Translations under genes and position numbers: made by a program | Shown: positions 9,698-18,777 of the stretch, in pieces | Layout of the letters: each line of letters opens with the position of its first letter | How positions within the stretch are numbered: position 1 is the stretch's first letter | From: Pseudomonas sp. sp1636 | GTDB lineage: Bacteria > Pseudomonadota > Gammaproteobacteria > Pseudomonadales > Pseudomonadaceae | Direction: 5' to 3' | Length of the DNA: 64,000 nt | Assembly (NCBI RefSeq): GCF_030376615.1 | Contig: NZ_JARRAB010000002.1 | Span: 248,001-312,000, forward strand | The notes under the pieces: generated by a model | Databases searched by the model: none | Told to the model about the DNA's origin: nothing | Seen by the model: only the letters and a program-made list of their open reading frames with translations

Positions 9698-10651
9698 ATG
9701 ACAACTCCTACTTCTACAACCTCCGGCGTTCAGCTGCTCGAGGTTGCGCCGGAGCTCGCCGGCCAGCGCATCGATAACTTCCTCCGCACCCAGTTAAAGG
9801 GTGTGCCCAAGACATTGATTTACCGCATTTTGCGTAAAGGCGAGGTGCGGGTGAACAAGGGCCGCATCAAGCCGGAGTACAAGCTGCAGGCGGGCGACAT
9901 CATTCGCGTTCCGCCGCTGCGTCTGGCTGAGCGCGATGAGCCAGCCCCCTTGGCGCAGGGCTTGCTCGAGCGCCTGGAGGCGGCCATCGTGTATGAAGAC
10001 AAAGCCTTGATTGTGCTGAACAAGCCAGCCGGCATCGCCGTGCATGGTGGTAGCGGCCTCAACTACGGGGTGATCGAGGCTTTCCGTCAACTGCGGCCGG
10101 ACGCCAAGGAGCTGGAGCTGGTTCATCGTCTCGATCGCGACACTTCCGGGCTTTTGATGATCGCCAAGAAACGTAGCATGCTACGGCACCTGCATGAGGC
10201 GTTGCGCGGTGACGGCGTTGATAAGCGTTATATGGCGCTGGTTCGGGGTCATTGGGCGACCGCCAAGAAGCGGGTCAGCGCACCCCTGCAGAAGAGCAAT
10301 CTGCGTTCGGGGGAGCGCATGGTCGAGGTTAGCGATGAAGGCAAGGAGGCGCTGACGCTGTTTCGTGTGCTGCGCCGTTTCGGTGAGTTCGCCACCTTGG
10401 TCGAGGCCAAGCCGGTGACCGGGCGCACCCATCAGATCCGCGTGCACAGCCAGTATGCGGGGCATTGCATCGCCGGTGACAGCAAGTATGGCGATGACGA
10501 ATTCAGCCGCGAGATCCGTGAATTGGGTGGCAAGCGTCTGTTCCTGCATGCCTATGCGTTGGTCGTGCCGCTGCCGGATGGTGGCGAGCTCAAGCTGGAA
10601 GCGCCGGTCGACGCTGCCTGGGCGCATACGCTGGAGCGCCTGAGTGTCTGA
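9698..10651 (+). CDS. rluC: 23S rRNA pseudouridine synthase RluC
   Basis: A 317-residue pseudouridine synthase of the RluA family. An N-terminal S4 RNA-binding domain (about residues 10-75, [20 protein letters not shown]) is followed by the catalytic domain with [11 protein letters not shown] (catalytic Asp146) and the C-terminal GRTHQIRVH motif. RluC modifies U955, U2504 and U2580 of 23S rRNA in E. coli; substrate identity is inferred from family and from the rne-rluC divergent arrangement shared with enterobacteria. The ATG at 9698 gives the expected length. No good ribosome site precedes it and the upstream 50 bp are unusually AT-rich. The 3' end overlaps the HAD gene by 8 nt. Confidence 0.94.
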   Translation: MTTPTSTTSGVQLLEVAPELAGQRIDNFLRTQLKGVPKTLIYRILRKGEVRVNKGRIKPEYKLQAGDIIRVPPLRLAERDEPAPLAQGLLERLEAAIVYEDKALIVLNKPAGIAVHGGSGLNYGVIEAFRQLRPDAKELELVHRLDRDTSGLLMIAKKRSMLRHLHEALRGDGVDKRYMALVRGHWATAKKRVSAPLQKSNLRSGERMVEVSDEGKEALTLFRVLRRFGEFATLVEAKPVTGRTHQIRVHSQYAGHCIAGDSKYGDDEFSREIRELGGKRLFLHAYALVVPLPDGGELKLEAPVDAAWAHTLERLSV

Positions 10652-11339
10652 CTATGAATTGTTGATTTTCGATTGGGACGGCACGCTAGTCGACTCCATT
10701 GGTCGTATCGTCGAGTCGATGCACTGGGCGGCGGATGCTTGTGGTCTGGCGCGCTGTGCTGACGTGCGGGTTAAGGGCATTATCGGGCTTGGGTTGCCAG
10801 AGGCGATCAGCAGCTTGTATCCGGATCTGCTCGAGCCGATGCTGGTCGAGCGTTTCCGTCGCTGTTACAGCGAGCGTTACCTGGCGCTGGAGGCTGAGCC
10901 TTCGGCGTTGTTTCCGGGCGTGGCCGAGGCGTTGGGGCTCTTTCGTGCGCAGGGCTATCGTTTGGCCGTGGCCACCGGCAAGAGCCGTCATGGCTTGCAG
11001 CGTGTGCTGGAGGGACGTGGTTGGTTGGATTATTTCGATACCACCCGCTGCGCCGATGAAACGGCGAGCAAGCCGAATCCGCTGATGTTGGCGGACATTC
11101 TCGAGCATTGCGGCGTTCCTGCCGGGCGGGCGTTGATGGTGGGCGATTCATCGTTCGATTTGCAGATGGCTCGATGTGCGGGGGTGGATTCCGTGGCGGT
11201 CGGTTATGGTGCTCAGCCCTTGGCTGCGTTACGTGAGTATGGGCCGGTGCTGGCGATAGAAAATTTCATGGAGTTGCATGCCTGGCTTGATCGGCGTGCA
11301 GGTGGACAATCAGTTGAGGTAGGTGATCATGTCGGATGA
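10644..11339 (+). CDS. HAD-superfamily phosphatase (Gph-like)
   Basis: A 231-residue HAD hydrolase with motif [11 protein letters not shown] (nucleophile Asp10, acid/base Asp12), motif II in VATGKSR, the Lys in SKPNP (motif III) and motif [14 protein letters not shown] helical cap lies between motifs I and II. It resembles phosphoglycolate phosphatase-type enzymes, but the real substrate cannot be read from sequence. It starts with GTG inside the end of rluC (8-nt overlap) and its stop lies within the first codons of sppA, so the three genes form one operon. Confidence 0.9.
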   Translation: MSDYELLIFDWDGTLVDSIGRIVESMHWAADACGLARCADVRVKGIIGLGLPEAISSLYPDLLEPMLVERFRRCYSERYLALEAEPSALFPGVAEALGLFRAQGYRLAVATGKSRHGLQRVLEGRGWLDYFDTTRCADETASKPNPLMLADILEHCGVPAGRALMVGDSSFDLQMARCAGVDSVAVGYGAQPLAALREYGPVLAIENFMELHAWLDRRAGGQSVEVGDHVG

Positions 11340-12309
11340 ATGGAAAGCATCGGCGGCCAGTGACGGTGATGAAAAAAGCTGGAAGTTACTGGAAAAAACC
11401 TTGTTGGCTGGCGTTCAGGAGCAGCGTCGGGCGCGCCGCTGGGGGATTTTTTTCAAGTCGCTGACATTTATCTATCTGTTTGCTGCGCTGGCGCTATTTG
11501 CCCCGCTGCTCGACCTGAAAGAGGGCGTCAAGAGTGGCGCCAGCCATACCGCGCTGATCGAGGTGCGCGGGATGATTGCCGATAAGGAGTTGGCCAGTGC
11601 CGACAATATAGTGGGCAGCCTGCGCGCCGCATTCGAGGACGGCAACACCAAGGGGGTGATCCTGCGGATCAACAGCCCGGGCGGCAGTCCGGTGCAGTCG
11701 GGTTATATCTATGATGAGATTCGTCGCCTGCGCGCCGAGTATCCGGCGATCAAGCTGTATGCGGTGATCACCGATCTGGGTGCTTCTGGGGCCTATTACA
11801 TCGCCAGTGCCGCCGATCGGATCTACGCCGACAAGGCCAGCCTGGTCGGGTCGATTGGGGTGACGGCGGCCGGTTTCGGCTTTGTCGGGGTCATGGAGAA
11901 ACTGGGCGTCGATCGTCGGGTGTATACCGCCGGCGAGCACAAGGCGTTTCTCGATCCGTTTCAGCCGCCTAAGGAAGAGGAGGCGCAGTTTTGGCAGGGG
12001 GTGCTGGAGACCACGCATCAACAGTTCATCGATAGCGTCAAGCAGGGGCGTGGCGATCGGCTGAAATCGGCGGAGCATCCCGAGCTGTTCTCGGGGCTGG
12101 TGTGGTCGGGTGAGCAGGCGCTGCAGCTCGGTTTGATCGATGCGCTGGGCAATGCCAGCTATGTCGCGCGTGAAGTGATCGGCGAAAAAGAGTTGGTCGA
12201 TTTCACGGTCAAGGAGTCGCCGTTTGACCGCTTCGCCAAGCGCCTTGGTGCCAGCGTTGCCGAGGATCTGGCCATGTGGATGGGCTTTCAGGGGCCGAGT
12301 CTGCGCTAG
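11329..12309 (+). CDS. sppA: Signal peptide peptidase SppA (short form)
   Basis: A 326-residue membrane-anchored serine protease with one transmembrane helix (about residues 41-59) followed by a single peptidase S49 domain. The oxyanion-region motif INSPGGS, the Ser in DLGASGAYY (Ser153) and the Lys in ADKASLVGSIGV (Lys169) form the Ser-Lys dyad. It is expected to degrade cleaved signal peptides in the membrane. It is the single-domain form, about half the length of the tandem-domain E. coli protein. The start ATG 11329 has a GAGGT ribosome site at 11316-11320. The TAG stop is part of the CTAG at the left end of a palindromic repeat element. Confidence 0.92.
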   Translation: MSDEWKASAASDGDEKSWKLLEKTLLAGVQEQRRARRWGIFFKSLTFIYLFAALALFAPLLDLKEGVKSGASHTALIEVRGMIADKELASADNIVGSLRAAFEDGNTKGVILRINSPGGSPVQSGYIYDEIRRLRAEYPAIKLYAVITDLGASGAYYIASAADRIYADKASLVGSIGVTAAGFGFVGVMEKLGVDRRVYTAGEHKAFLDPFQPPKEEEAQFWQGVLETTHQQFIDSVKQGRGDRLKSAEHPELFSGLVWSGEQALQLGLIDALGNASYVAREVIGEKELVDFTVKESPFDRFAKRLGASVAEDLAMWMGFQGPSLR

Positions 12310-12453
12310 CAGGCCGTTGAAAAACTACTGCGCTCGGCTATGCGGCGTTGAAATCAGCCTCAAAATGCTCATGTACAGCTCGTACACTGCGCTTTTTCGG
12401 CTGATTTCGCCTTGCCTAGCCTTCGCTCGCTACATTTTTCAACGGCCTGCTAG
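12306..12453. mobile_element. MITE-like palindromic element, family A, copy 1 (148 bp)
   Basis: Perfect 19-bp terminal inverted repeats, CTAGCAGGCCGTTGAAAAA and its complement, bound a 148-bp non-coding sequence. A second copy of exactly the same length and clearly related interior lies in inverse orientation at 52598-52745. CTAG is itself a palindrome, so it may be a 4-bp target duplication or part of the repeat. The leftmost CTAG contains the sppA stop codon. No transposase is encoded; it would depend on one elsewhere. Confidence 0.85.
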
Positions 12454-12471
12454 TCGATCTCGTGTTGAGCG

Positions 12472-12496
12472 CAAGCCCGGTCAGTGATCGGGCTTG
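12472..12496. terminator. Hairpin between sppA and maf
   Basis: CAAGCCCG and CGGGCTTG form an 8-bp stem around a 9-nt loop, followed on the + strand by a weak T-rich stretch (TTGCTTT). It lies just past the maf stop and downstream of the repeat element, and may end transcription of the sppA operon. Confidence 0.5.
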
Positions 12497-12501
12497 TTGC
12501 T

Positions 12502-13080
12502 TTATGGGACATCGATACCGGCCGCATGGAGCATGTCCACCAGGCGGATCAGGGGGAGGCCGATCAGGCTGGTGGCGTCGGTGCCTTCGGTGCTGCGAAA
12601 CAGGCTGACGCCCAGTCCCTCGGCCTTGAAGCTGCCGGCGCAGTCGAAGGGTTGTTCGGCCTCCAGGTAGCGGCTGATTTGTGCATCGCTCAGCTGGCGA
12701 AAGTGCACGGTGAAGGGTATGCAGTCGATCTGGCAGTGGCCGCTTTGGCTGTCGAGCAGGGCCAGCCCGGTCAGGAAGGTGACGCTGTTGCCGCTTGCGG
12801 CGAGCAGTTGTGCGTGGGCGCGTTCAAGGGTCTTGGGTTTGCCGAGAATCTGTTTGCCGAGAATGGCGACCTGGTCGGAGCCAATGATTAAATGTTGCGG
12901 GTGCTTGGCGCTGAGGGCGCGGGCTTTGGTTTCTGCCAGACGGCGCACCAGTGCGTTGGCGTCTTCATCGGCCAGGGGGGCTTCATTGATGGCTGGCGCA
13001 CTCCAGCTAAAGGGCAGGCGCAGGCGGGCCAATAGTTCTCGGCGGTAGGGTGAGCTGGATGCGAGCACCAGGGGTGGCAT
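12502..13080 (-). CDS. Maf-family nucleotide pyrophosphatase (YceF type)
   Basis: A 192-residue Maf/HAM1-fold protein. The N-terminal substrate loop LASSSPYRRELL (residues 6-17), the GSDQV catalytic segment, KPKTLERA and the C-terminal TDATSLIGLPL segment are present. The Maf branch that sits next to yceD-rpmF corresponds to E. coli YceF, which hydrolyses 7-methyl-GTP; this specificity is inferred from context. Start is the ATG at 13080 with AAGGAG upstream; a longer in-frame start lies before the ribosome site and is not used. It diverges from yceD. Confidence 0.9.
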   Translation of the reverse strand: MPPLVLASSSPYRRELLARLRLPFSWSAPAINEAPLADEDANALVRRLAETKARALSAKHPQHLIIGSDQVAILGKQILGKPKTLERAHAQLLAASGNSVTFLTGLALLDSQSGHCQIDCIPFTVHFRQLSDAQISRYLEAEQPFDCAGSFKAEGLGVSLFRSTEGTDATSLIGLPLIRLVDMLHAAGIDVP

Positions 13081-13154
13081 GGTATGTGTCTCTCCTTTTA
13101 TATAGGCGGGCAATTCTAGTCGGCGCTCTTCGTGCTGGACAGGCCGAATATCCT

Positions 13155-13183
13155 TTGACAGGGGCAGGGTGCATCCCTAGAAT
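13155..13183 (+). promoter_or_regulatory. Consensus sigma-70 promoter for yceD-rpmF-plsX
   Basis: A perfect TTGACA (13155-13160), 17-bp spacer and TAGAAT (13178-13183). Transcription should start near 13190, only about 3 nt before the yceD ATG at 13193, so the mRNA would be essentially leaderless. Confidence 0.85.
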
Positions 13184-13192
13184 GCGGCGCCT

Positions 13193-13720
13193 ATGTTAAA
13201 TGCACCGATTCCACCTCATGTTGATCCGCGCAAGTTGGCTGATCGTGGTGCCACGCTTGAAGGCGCGGTTCCGCTAGTCGATTTGCCGCGACTCTGCGAC
13301 CCGCTTGCCGATAATCAAGGCATGGTGCGTGCGAAGTTTTTCTTCGAGCGTGATGAGCGTAATGCTGTGGTTTTCCATAGTGAGCTCGAGGTTGAGGTCA
13401 AGATGGTTTGCCAGCGTTGTCTGGAACTGGTTGCCCTGCCGATCCGTAGTGCGTGTGATTACGCTGTGGTGAAGGAAGGTGCGAATACCCAGTCCGTGCC
13501 GAAGGGCTATGACGTGCTGGAGTTGGGTGAAGATCCATTGGATCTGCTGGCGCTGGTTGAGGAGGAGCTGTTGCTCGCTTTGCCCATTGTCCCGGTTCAT
13601 GACCCTAAAGATTGCCAGCAGCCGGTCGGCCTCGAAGAGCCCGAGTCGAGCGAGGACGAGGTAACGCGGTCCAACCCGTTCAGTGTATTGGCGCAGTTAA
13701 AGCGTGACCCAAACGTTTAG
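13193..13720 (+). CDS. yceD: YceD family protein (DUF177), 23S rRNA accumulation protein
   Basis: A 175-residue DUF177 protein with the conserved VCQRCLEL segment (Cys73, Cys76), then EDPLDLLALVEEELLLALP and a C-terminal NPFSVLAQLK. DUF177 proteins are needed for normal 23S rRNA accumulation in plants and E. coli; the molecular action is not settled. It precedes rpmF, as in nearly all bacteria. The ATG has no ribosome site and lies about 3 nt after the predicted transcription start, pointing to leaderless initiation. A proper AGGAG overlaps its stop and serves rpmF. Confidence 0.92.
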   Translation: MLNAPIPPHVDPRKLADRGATLEGAVPLVDLPRLCDPLADNQGMVRAKFFFERDERNAVVFHSELEVEVKMVCQRCLELVALPIRSACDYAVVKEGANTQSVPKGYDVLELGEDPLDLLALVEEELLLALPIVPVHDPKDCQQPVGLEEPESSEDEVTRSNPFSVLAQLKRDPNV

Positions 13721-13733
13721 GAGTTAATCAGTT

Positions 13734-13916
13734 ATGGCTGTTCAGCAGAACAAAAAATCCCGTTCCGCCCGTGACATGCGTCGTTCGCACGATGCTCTCG
13801 ATGCCAGCACGCTGTCCGTCGAGAAAAGCACCGGCGAAATCCATCTGCGCCACCACGTATCGCCGGAAGGTGTTTACCGTGGTCGCAAAGTGATCGATAA
13901 GGGCGCTGACGAGTAA
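13734..13916 (+). CDS. rpmF: 50S ribosomal protein L32
   Basis: A 60-residue basic protein with the standard L32 start ([20 protein letters not shown]) and the [17 protein letters not shown] end. It has no cysteines, so it is the zinc-independent form. AGGAG at 13719-13723 gives a good ribosome site. It is co-transcribed with yceD and plsX, a very conserved link between ribosome and lipid synthesis genes. Confidence 0.98.
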   Translation: MAVQQNKKSRSARDMRRSHDALDASTLSVEKSTGEIHLRHHVSPEGVYRGRKVIDKGADE

Positions 13917-13919
13917 ATC

Positions 13920-14930
13920 TTGTCCGCTCCGATCATCGCGATTGATGCAATGGGTGGGGACTTCGGTTCCCACTGCATTGTTCAGGCCAGCATTGCCTGT
14001 TTGGCCGAGTACCCTTCGTTGCACCTGGTCCTAGTCGGCCAAGCCCCCCTTATTGAAGATTTGATTGCCCGTAGCCCTGGCGTCGATCGCGCACGCCTGC
14101 AGGTCGAGCATGCTGGCGAGGTGGTCGCCATGGACGAGCGCCCAGCGCAAGCGCTGCGCGGCAAGGCGGATTCGTCAATGCGGGTGGCTCTGGGTTTGCT
14201 GCGTGATGGGCGGGTTCAGGCATGTGTCAGCGCCGGCAATACCGGTGCCTTGATGGCCTTGTCGCGTTATGTGCTGAAAACCCTGCCAGGTATAGACCGC
14301 CCAGCCATGGTGGCGGCTGTCCCGACGCGGGCGGGCTGCTGTCACTTGCTCGATCTGGGGGCTAATGTCGACTGCAGTGCCGAGCAGCTCTACCAGTTCG
14401 CCGTGATGGGCGCGGTGGCTGCCGAGGCATTGGGGGTGGTGCGGCCGCGTGTGGCGTTGCTCAATGTTGGCACCGAGGAAATTAAGGGTAATCAGCAGGT
14501 CAAGCTGGCTGCGAGTCTTTTGCAGCAAGCCCGCGGTTTGAATTACGTCGGTTTTATCGAAGGCGACGGGCTTTATCGTGGCGACGCCGATGTGGTGGTA
14601 TGCGACGGCTTTGTGGGCAATATTCTGCTCAAGTCCAGCGAAGGTTTGGCCGCGATGATTGCGGCGCGTATCGACTCGTTGTTCAGGCGCAACCTGGTTT
14701 CGCGGCTGGTGGGTCTGCTGGCGCTACCGGTGTTGCGCCGCTTGCGTGCCGAGCTGGCGCCCGCGCAGCACAACGGTGCGAGCTTGCTTGGTCTGCAGGG
14801 TATTGTGGTGAAGAGCCATGGCTCGGCAGGCGTAGAAGGTTTCAAGAGTGCCATTCGTCGTGCGTTGATGGAAATTGAGGACAATTTGCCGCAGCGCCTG
14901 CATGGGCGTCTCGAGGATATGTTGCTCTGA
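13920..14930 (+). CDS. plsX: Phosphate acyltransferase PlsX
   Basis: A 336-residue enzyme that converts acyl-ACP to acyl-phosphate, the first committed step of phospholipid synthesis in the PlsX/PlsY route. Conserved motifs include [38 protein letters not shown] and [17 protein letters not shown]. The start is a TTG at 13920, 3 nt after the rpmF stop and with only a weak ribosome site. The next ATG lies within the conserved AMGGDFG motif and would destroy it, so the TTG must be used. Translation probably depends on coupling to rpmF. Confidence 0.95.
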   Translation: MSAPIIAIDAMGGDFGSHCIVQASIACLAEYPSLHLVLVGQAPLIEDLIARSPGVDRARLQVEHAGEVVAMDERPAQALRGKADSSMRVALGLLRDGRVQACVSAGNTGALMALSRYVLKTLPGIDRPAMVAAVPTRAGCCHLLDLGANVDCSAEQLYQFAVMGAVAAEALGVVRPRVALLNVGTEEIKGNQQVKLAASLLQQARGLNYVGFIEGDGLYRGDADVVVCDGFVGNILLKSSEGLAAMIAARIDSLFRRNLVSRLVGLLALPVLRRLRAELAPAQHNGASLLGLQGIVVKSHGSAGVEGFKSAIRRALMEIEDNLPQRLHGRLEDMLL

Positions 14931-15113
14931 ATCGCTTGTTGATGATTCCTGCAGGCTTCCAGGGGCTGTGCGCTGTTGCTTCGGTGGCCGGTTAATGTGA
15001 CCGCGATGGGTGGCTTGCCATCCAACTGTCAGTTTGTTGCGCTTGACTTTGGTTGCGCTTGACTTTGCCAGGCGTGAATTTATTCGACGATAAGACCATA
15101 GAGGCTCGTTTAC

Positions 15114-16049
15114 ATGTCTGCATCCCTCGCATTCGTCTTCCCTGGCCAAGGCTCGCAGTCGCTGGCGATGTTGGCTGGGCATGGCTCACAGCAAGTCGTT
15201 ATCGATACATTTGCCGAAGCCTCCGAAGTGCTTGGCTACGACCTCTGGGACTTGACCCAGCAGGGGCCGGAAGAGCAACTCAATCAAACCGATAAAACCC
15301 AGCCGGCGATCCTTGCTGCATCCATTGCCTTGTGGCGTCTGTGGTGCGCTGAGGGCGGTTTGCAGCCGGCGTTCGTCGCCGGCCATAGCCTGGGCGAATA
15401 CTCGGCGCTGGTTGCGGCAGGCAGCCTGGCGTTCGCTGAGGCGGTCAAGCTGGTGGAGCTGCGCGGTCGGTTGATGCAGCAGGCGGTGCCGGCCGGGCAG
15501 GGTGGCATGGCGGCCATCCTCGGGCTGGACGATGCCGATGTGCTGGCGGCCTGCGCCGAGGCGGCGCAAGGCGAGGTGGTGAGCGCGGTGAATTTCAATG
15601 CGCCTGGGCAGGTGGTGATCGCGGGTTCGGCTGCTGCTGTGACGCGCGCCGCCGAGGCGTGCAAGGCGCGTGGCGCCAAGCGTGCCATGCCGCTGCCGGT
15701 CAGCGTGCCGTCGCATTGCGCGCTGATGCGCCCGGCTGCCGAGCGCTTCGCTGAGGCGGTTGCGGCTGTGGCCTGGCAGGCGCCGCAGGTTCCGCTGGTG
15801 CAGAACGTCAGCGCGAGTGTGGTCGTCGACCTTGCCACGCTCAAGGCCGATCTGCTGGCGCAGTTGTACAGCCCGGTTCGTTGGGTCGAGTCGATAGTCT
15901 GCATGGCTGAGCAAGGCGTGACCGATTTGGTCGAGTGCGGTCCGGGCAAGGTGCTGTCGGGGCTGAACAAGCGCTGCGTCAAAGGAATCAATACGTATAA
16001 TCTGGACACCCCAGACGCCTTCGCCGCCGCCCGTGCGGCCTTGGCCTGA
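15114..16049 (+). CDS. fabD: Malonyl-CoA:ACP transacylase
   Basis: A 311-residue transferase that loads malonate onto acyl carrier protein. The FVFPGQGSQ start, the nucleophile in GHSLGEY (Ser92) and the C-terminal VECGPGKVLSGL are all present, with normal length. The ATG at 15114 follows a GAGG sequence. A 183-bp gap with no recognisable gene separates it from plsX. It leads the fabD-fabG-acpP-fabF run that supplies type II fatty acid synthesis. Confidence 0.97.
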   Translation: MSASLAFVFPGQGSQSLAMLAGHGSQQVVIDTFAEASEVLGYDLWDLTQQGPEEQLNQTDKTQPAILAASIALWRLWCAEGGLQPAFVAGHSLGEYSALVAAGSLAFAEAVKLVELRGRLMQQAVPAGQGGMAAILGLDDADVLAACAEAAQGEVVSAVNFNAPGQVVIAGSAAAVTRAAEACKARGAKRAMPLPVSVPSHCALMRPAAERFAEAVAAVAWQAPQVPLVQNVSASVVVDLATLKADLLAQLYSPVRWVESIVCMAEQGVTDLVECGPGKVLSGLNKRCVKGINTYNLDTPDAFAAARAALA

Positions 16050-16065
16050 ATTAAGAGAGGTTGTT

Positions 16066-16809
16066 ATGAGCCTGCAAGGTAAGGTTGCATTGGTCACTGG
16101 CGCGAGTCGCGGCATCGGCCAAGCCATTGCTCTGGAGTTGGGGCGGCAGGGCGCCGTGGTGATCGGCACGGCGACGTCGCCGTCTGGTGCCGAGCGTATC
16201 GCCGAATACCTGAAAGAACAGGGCATCGAAGGGGCTGGCCTGGTGCTGGATGTCGGCAGCGACGAATCGGTCGCCACGACTCTGCAGCACATTCAGCAAC
16301 ACCTTGGCCAGCCGTTGATCCTGGTCAACAACGCAGGTATCACGCGCGATAACCTGATGCTGCGGATGAAAGATGACGAGTGGTTCGATGTCATCAATAC
16401 CAACCTGAACAGCCTCTATCGGTTGTCCAAGGCAGTGTTGCGCGGTATGACCAAGGCGCGCTTCGGGCGCATCATCAATATCGGTTCGGTGGTCGGCGCC
16501 ATGGGCAATGCCGGGCAAGTGAACTATGCTGCGTCCAAGGCCGGGCTGGAAGGTTTCGGTCGTGCACTGGCGCGTGAAGTGGGTTCGCGGTCGATCACCG
16601 TGAACGCGGTGGCACCTGGTTTTATCGATACGGATATGACCCGCGAACTGCCGGAAGCACAGCGCGATGCGTTGCTGACACAGATTCCGCTGGGTCGTTT
16701 GGGGCAGGCCGAAGAGATCGCAAAAGTGGTCGCTTTCCTCGCTTCCGATGGCGCCGCCTACGTCACTGGAGCTACTATCCCTGTGAACGGCGGAATGTAC
16801 ATGAGCTGA
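16066..16809 (+). CDS. fabG: 3-oxoacyl-ACP reductase FabG
   Basis: A 247-residue short-chain dehydrogenase that reduces 3-oxoacyl-ACP with NADPH. It has the nucleotide motif GASRGIG (residues 12-18), NNAG, and the catalytic Ser141, Tyr154 and Lys158 in the GSVVGAMGN / YAASK context, ending in VNGGMYM. The ATG at 16066 is preceded by AGAGAGG. Position between fabD and acpP makes FabG rather than another reductase the clear choice. Confidence 0.97.
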   Translation: MSLQGKVALVTGASRGIGQAIALELGRQGAVVIGTATSPSGAERIAEYLKEQGIEGAGLVLDVGSDESVATTLQHIQQHLGQPLILVNNAGITRDNLMLRMKDDEWFDVINTNLNSLYRLSKAVLRGMTKARFGRIINIGSVVGAMGNAGQVNYAASKAGLEGFGRALAREVGSRSITVNAVAPGFIDTDMTRELPEAQRDALLTQIPLGRLGQAEEIAKVVAFLASDGAAYVTGATIPVNGGMYMS

Positions 16810-16923
16810 ATGTGACTGCAGCCTTCAGAAAACTGTCATAGATGCTGTCTAAAATCCGGTATAAAGCTGCAGCAGGGTTATAGCTGGATCATTGGGGTGT
16901 TCTGGGGCAGTCTTGCATTCTGC

Positions 16924-16951
16924 TTGAAATGCTAAAAACCCTTTATATACA
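16924..16951 (+). promoter_or_regulatory. Probable acpP promoter
   Basis: TTGAAA (16924-16929), 16-bp spacer, TATACA (16946-16951), giving a leader of about 47 nt that holds AGGAG near 16987. A separate promoter would explain how acpP can be made in excess over its fab neighbours. Confidence 0.6.
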
Positions 16952-17004
16952 CTTGGCCGCAGACCAGCTGCCTGGATTTGTCCAATTAGGAGTGAAAATA
17001 CGGT

Positions 17005-17241
17005 ATGAGCACCATCGAAGAACGCGTCAAGAAAATCGTTGCCGAACAACTTGGCGTCAAAGAAGACGAAGTAACCAACAGCGCTTCCTTCGTTGAAGAC
17101 TTGGGTGCCGACTCCCTTGACACTGTTGAGCTGGTGATGGCTCTCGAAGAAGAATTCGAGACTGAGATTCCGGATGAGCAAGCCGAGAAGATCACCACTG
17201 TTCAGGAAGCTATCGATTACGTGACTGCGCACGCGCAATAA
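17005..17241 (+). CDS. acpP: Acyl carrier protein
   Basis: A 78-residue acidic protein that carries growing acyl chains on a phosphopantetheine arm attached to Ser37 in the [10 protein letters not shown] motif. The sequence is a textbook AcpP ([18 protein letters not shown], then [13 protein letters not shown]). It has its own likely promoter upstream and an intrinsic terminator 30 bp downstream, fitting very high expression. Confidence 0.98.
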   Translation: MSTIEERVKKIVAEQLGVKEDEVTNSASFVEDLGADSLDTVELVMALEEEFETEIPDEQAEKITTVQEAIDYVTAHAQ

Positions 17242-17270
17242 GCTGATCGTCGACTTCCGACTTGGAAAAG

Positions 17271-17305
17271 CCGCACAGCCCTTATCGGGCGTGCGGTTTT
17301 TCTTT
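17271..17305 (+). terminator. Intrinsic terminator after acpP
   Basis: CCGCACAGCCC pairs with GGGCGTGCGG (one bulged A), followed by TTTTTCTTT. It separates acpP from fabF, which starts 228 bp further on. Confidence 0.85.
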
Positions 17306-17532
17306 GACGGGGTGCTGGAAGTGGTCAAAGGGGTGGGCGTCCAGCTTCGCAGTGCGGGAAGGCTCGCGATCCGTTAAGCGGACTCACTGACTGTGCCTGC
17401 CCTGCGGGCCAGCTTTTGGCCATTGCTGCGCCACCTGGTGCGCTGTCTTGCCTTGCCTGATCTGCGTTCGTTATCCGCTATCGGGGTAAGGGAATGGATA
17501 GGCGTTGAATAACCGAATATGAGGAGATTGCT

Positions 17533-18777
17533 GTGTCGCGTAGACGCGTCGTGGTTACCGGTATGGGCATGCTGTCGCCACTGGGTAACGATGTGCCGAG
17601 CAGCTGGCAGGGTATTTTGGCCGGACGCAGTGGCATCGCCCCGCTCGAACATATGGATCTTTCCGCCTACACCACCCGTTTTGGCGGTTCGGTCAAGGGG
17701 TTCAATGTCGAGGAGTATTTGTCCGCCAAAGAAGCGCGCAAGCTCGATCTGTTTATTCAGTATGGGCTGGCCGCGAGCTTCCAGGCTGTGCGCGATTCCG
17801 GGCTGGAAGTGACCGATGCCAACCGTGCGCGTATTGGTGTGGCCCTCGGCTCGGGCATTGGCGGTCTGACCAATATCGAGAACAACTGCAAGTTGTTGCA
17901 TGAGTTGGGCCCGCGGCGCATTTCGCCGTTTTTCGTGCCGGGCTCAATCATCAACATGATTTCTGGCTTCCTGTCGATCCATCTGGGGTTGCAGGGGCCG
18001 AACTATGCGATTGCCACCGCCTGTACCACCGGTACCCATTGCATCGGCATGGCCGCGCGTAATATTGCCTATGGCGAAGCCGACGTGATGGTCGCCGGTG
18101 GTGCCGAGATGGCCGCGTGCGGTTTGGGAATCGGTGGCTTTGCTGCGGCGCGGGCACTGTCCACGCGCAACGATGATCCGGCCAGCGCCAGTCGTCCATG
18201 GGATAAGGATCGCGATGGCTTCGTGCTGTCCGATGGTGCCGGTGCGCTGGTTCTGGAAGAGCTGGAGCACGCCAAGGCGCGCGGCGCGACTATCTATGCC
18301 GAGTTGATCGGTTTCGGCATGAGTGGCGATGCGTACCACATGACTTCGCCACCGGAAGACGGTGCCGGTGCCGCCCGCTGCATTGCCAATGCGATGCGCG
18401 ACGCCGGGTTGAATACCGACCAGGTGCAGTACATCAACGCCCACGGCACTTCGACTTCGGCGGGAGACAAGGCTGAGGTCGCGGCGATCAAGTCGGTGTT
18501 TGGCGAACATGCTTATCAGCTTGCCGTCAGCTCGACCAAGTCGATGACCGGCCACCTGCTGGGCGCGGCTGGTGCGGTCGAGGCAATCTTCAGCATCTTG
18601 GCCATTCGTGAGCAGGTGGCCCCGCCAACCATCAATCTGGACGAGCCTGGCGAGGGCTGCGACCTCGACTTCGTTGCGCACCAGGCCAAAGCCATGCCGA
18701 TCGATGTGGTGCTGTCCAATTCCTTTGGGTTTGGCGGCACCAACGGTTCACTGGTATTTCGCCGGTACGCGGGTTGA
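17533..18777 (+). CDS. fabF: 3-oxoacyl-ACP synthase II
   Basis: A 414-residue condensing enzyme for fatty acid elongation. The catalytic Cys164 sits in [10 protein letters not shown] and the two histidines in NAHGTST and [21 protein letters not shown] is the C-terminal glycine-rich loop. The GTG start at 17533 has GAGGAG six bases upstream. Of the two elongating synthases, FabF rather than FabB is indicated by position after acpP and before pabC-mltG, and by the Cys-His-His context. Confidence 0.96.
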   Translation: MSRRRVVVTGMGMLSPLGNDVPSSWQGILAGRSGIAPLEHMDLSAYTTRFGGSVKGFNVEEYLSAKEARKLDLFIQYGLAASFQAVRDSGLEVTDANRARIGVALGSGIGGLTNIENNCKLLHELGPRRISPFFVPGSIINMISGFLSIHLGLQGPNYAIATACTTGTHCIGMAARNIAYGEADVMVAGGAEMAACGLGIGGFAAARALSTRNDDPASASRPWDKDRDGFVLSDGAGALVLEELEHAKARGATIYAELIGFGMSGDAYHMTSPPEDGAGAARCIANAMRDAGLNTDQVQYINAHGTSTSAGDKAEVAAIKSVFGEHAYQLAVSSTKSMTGHLLGAAGAVEAIFSILAIREQVAPPTINLDEPGEGCDLDFVAHQAKAMPIDVVLSNSFGFGGTNGSLVFRRYAG

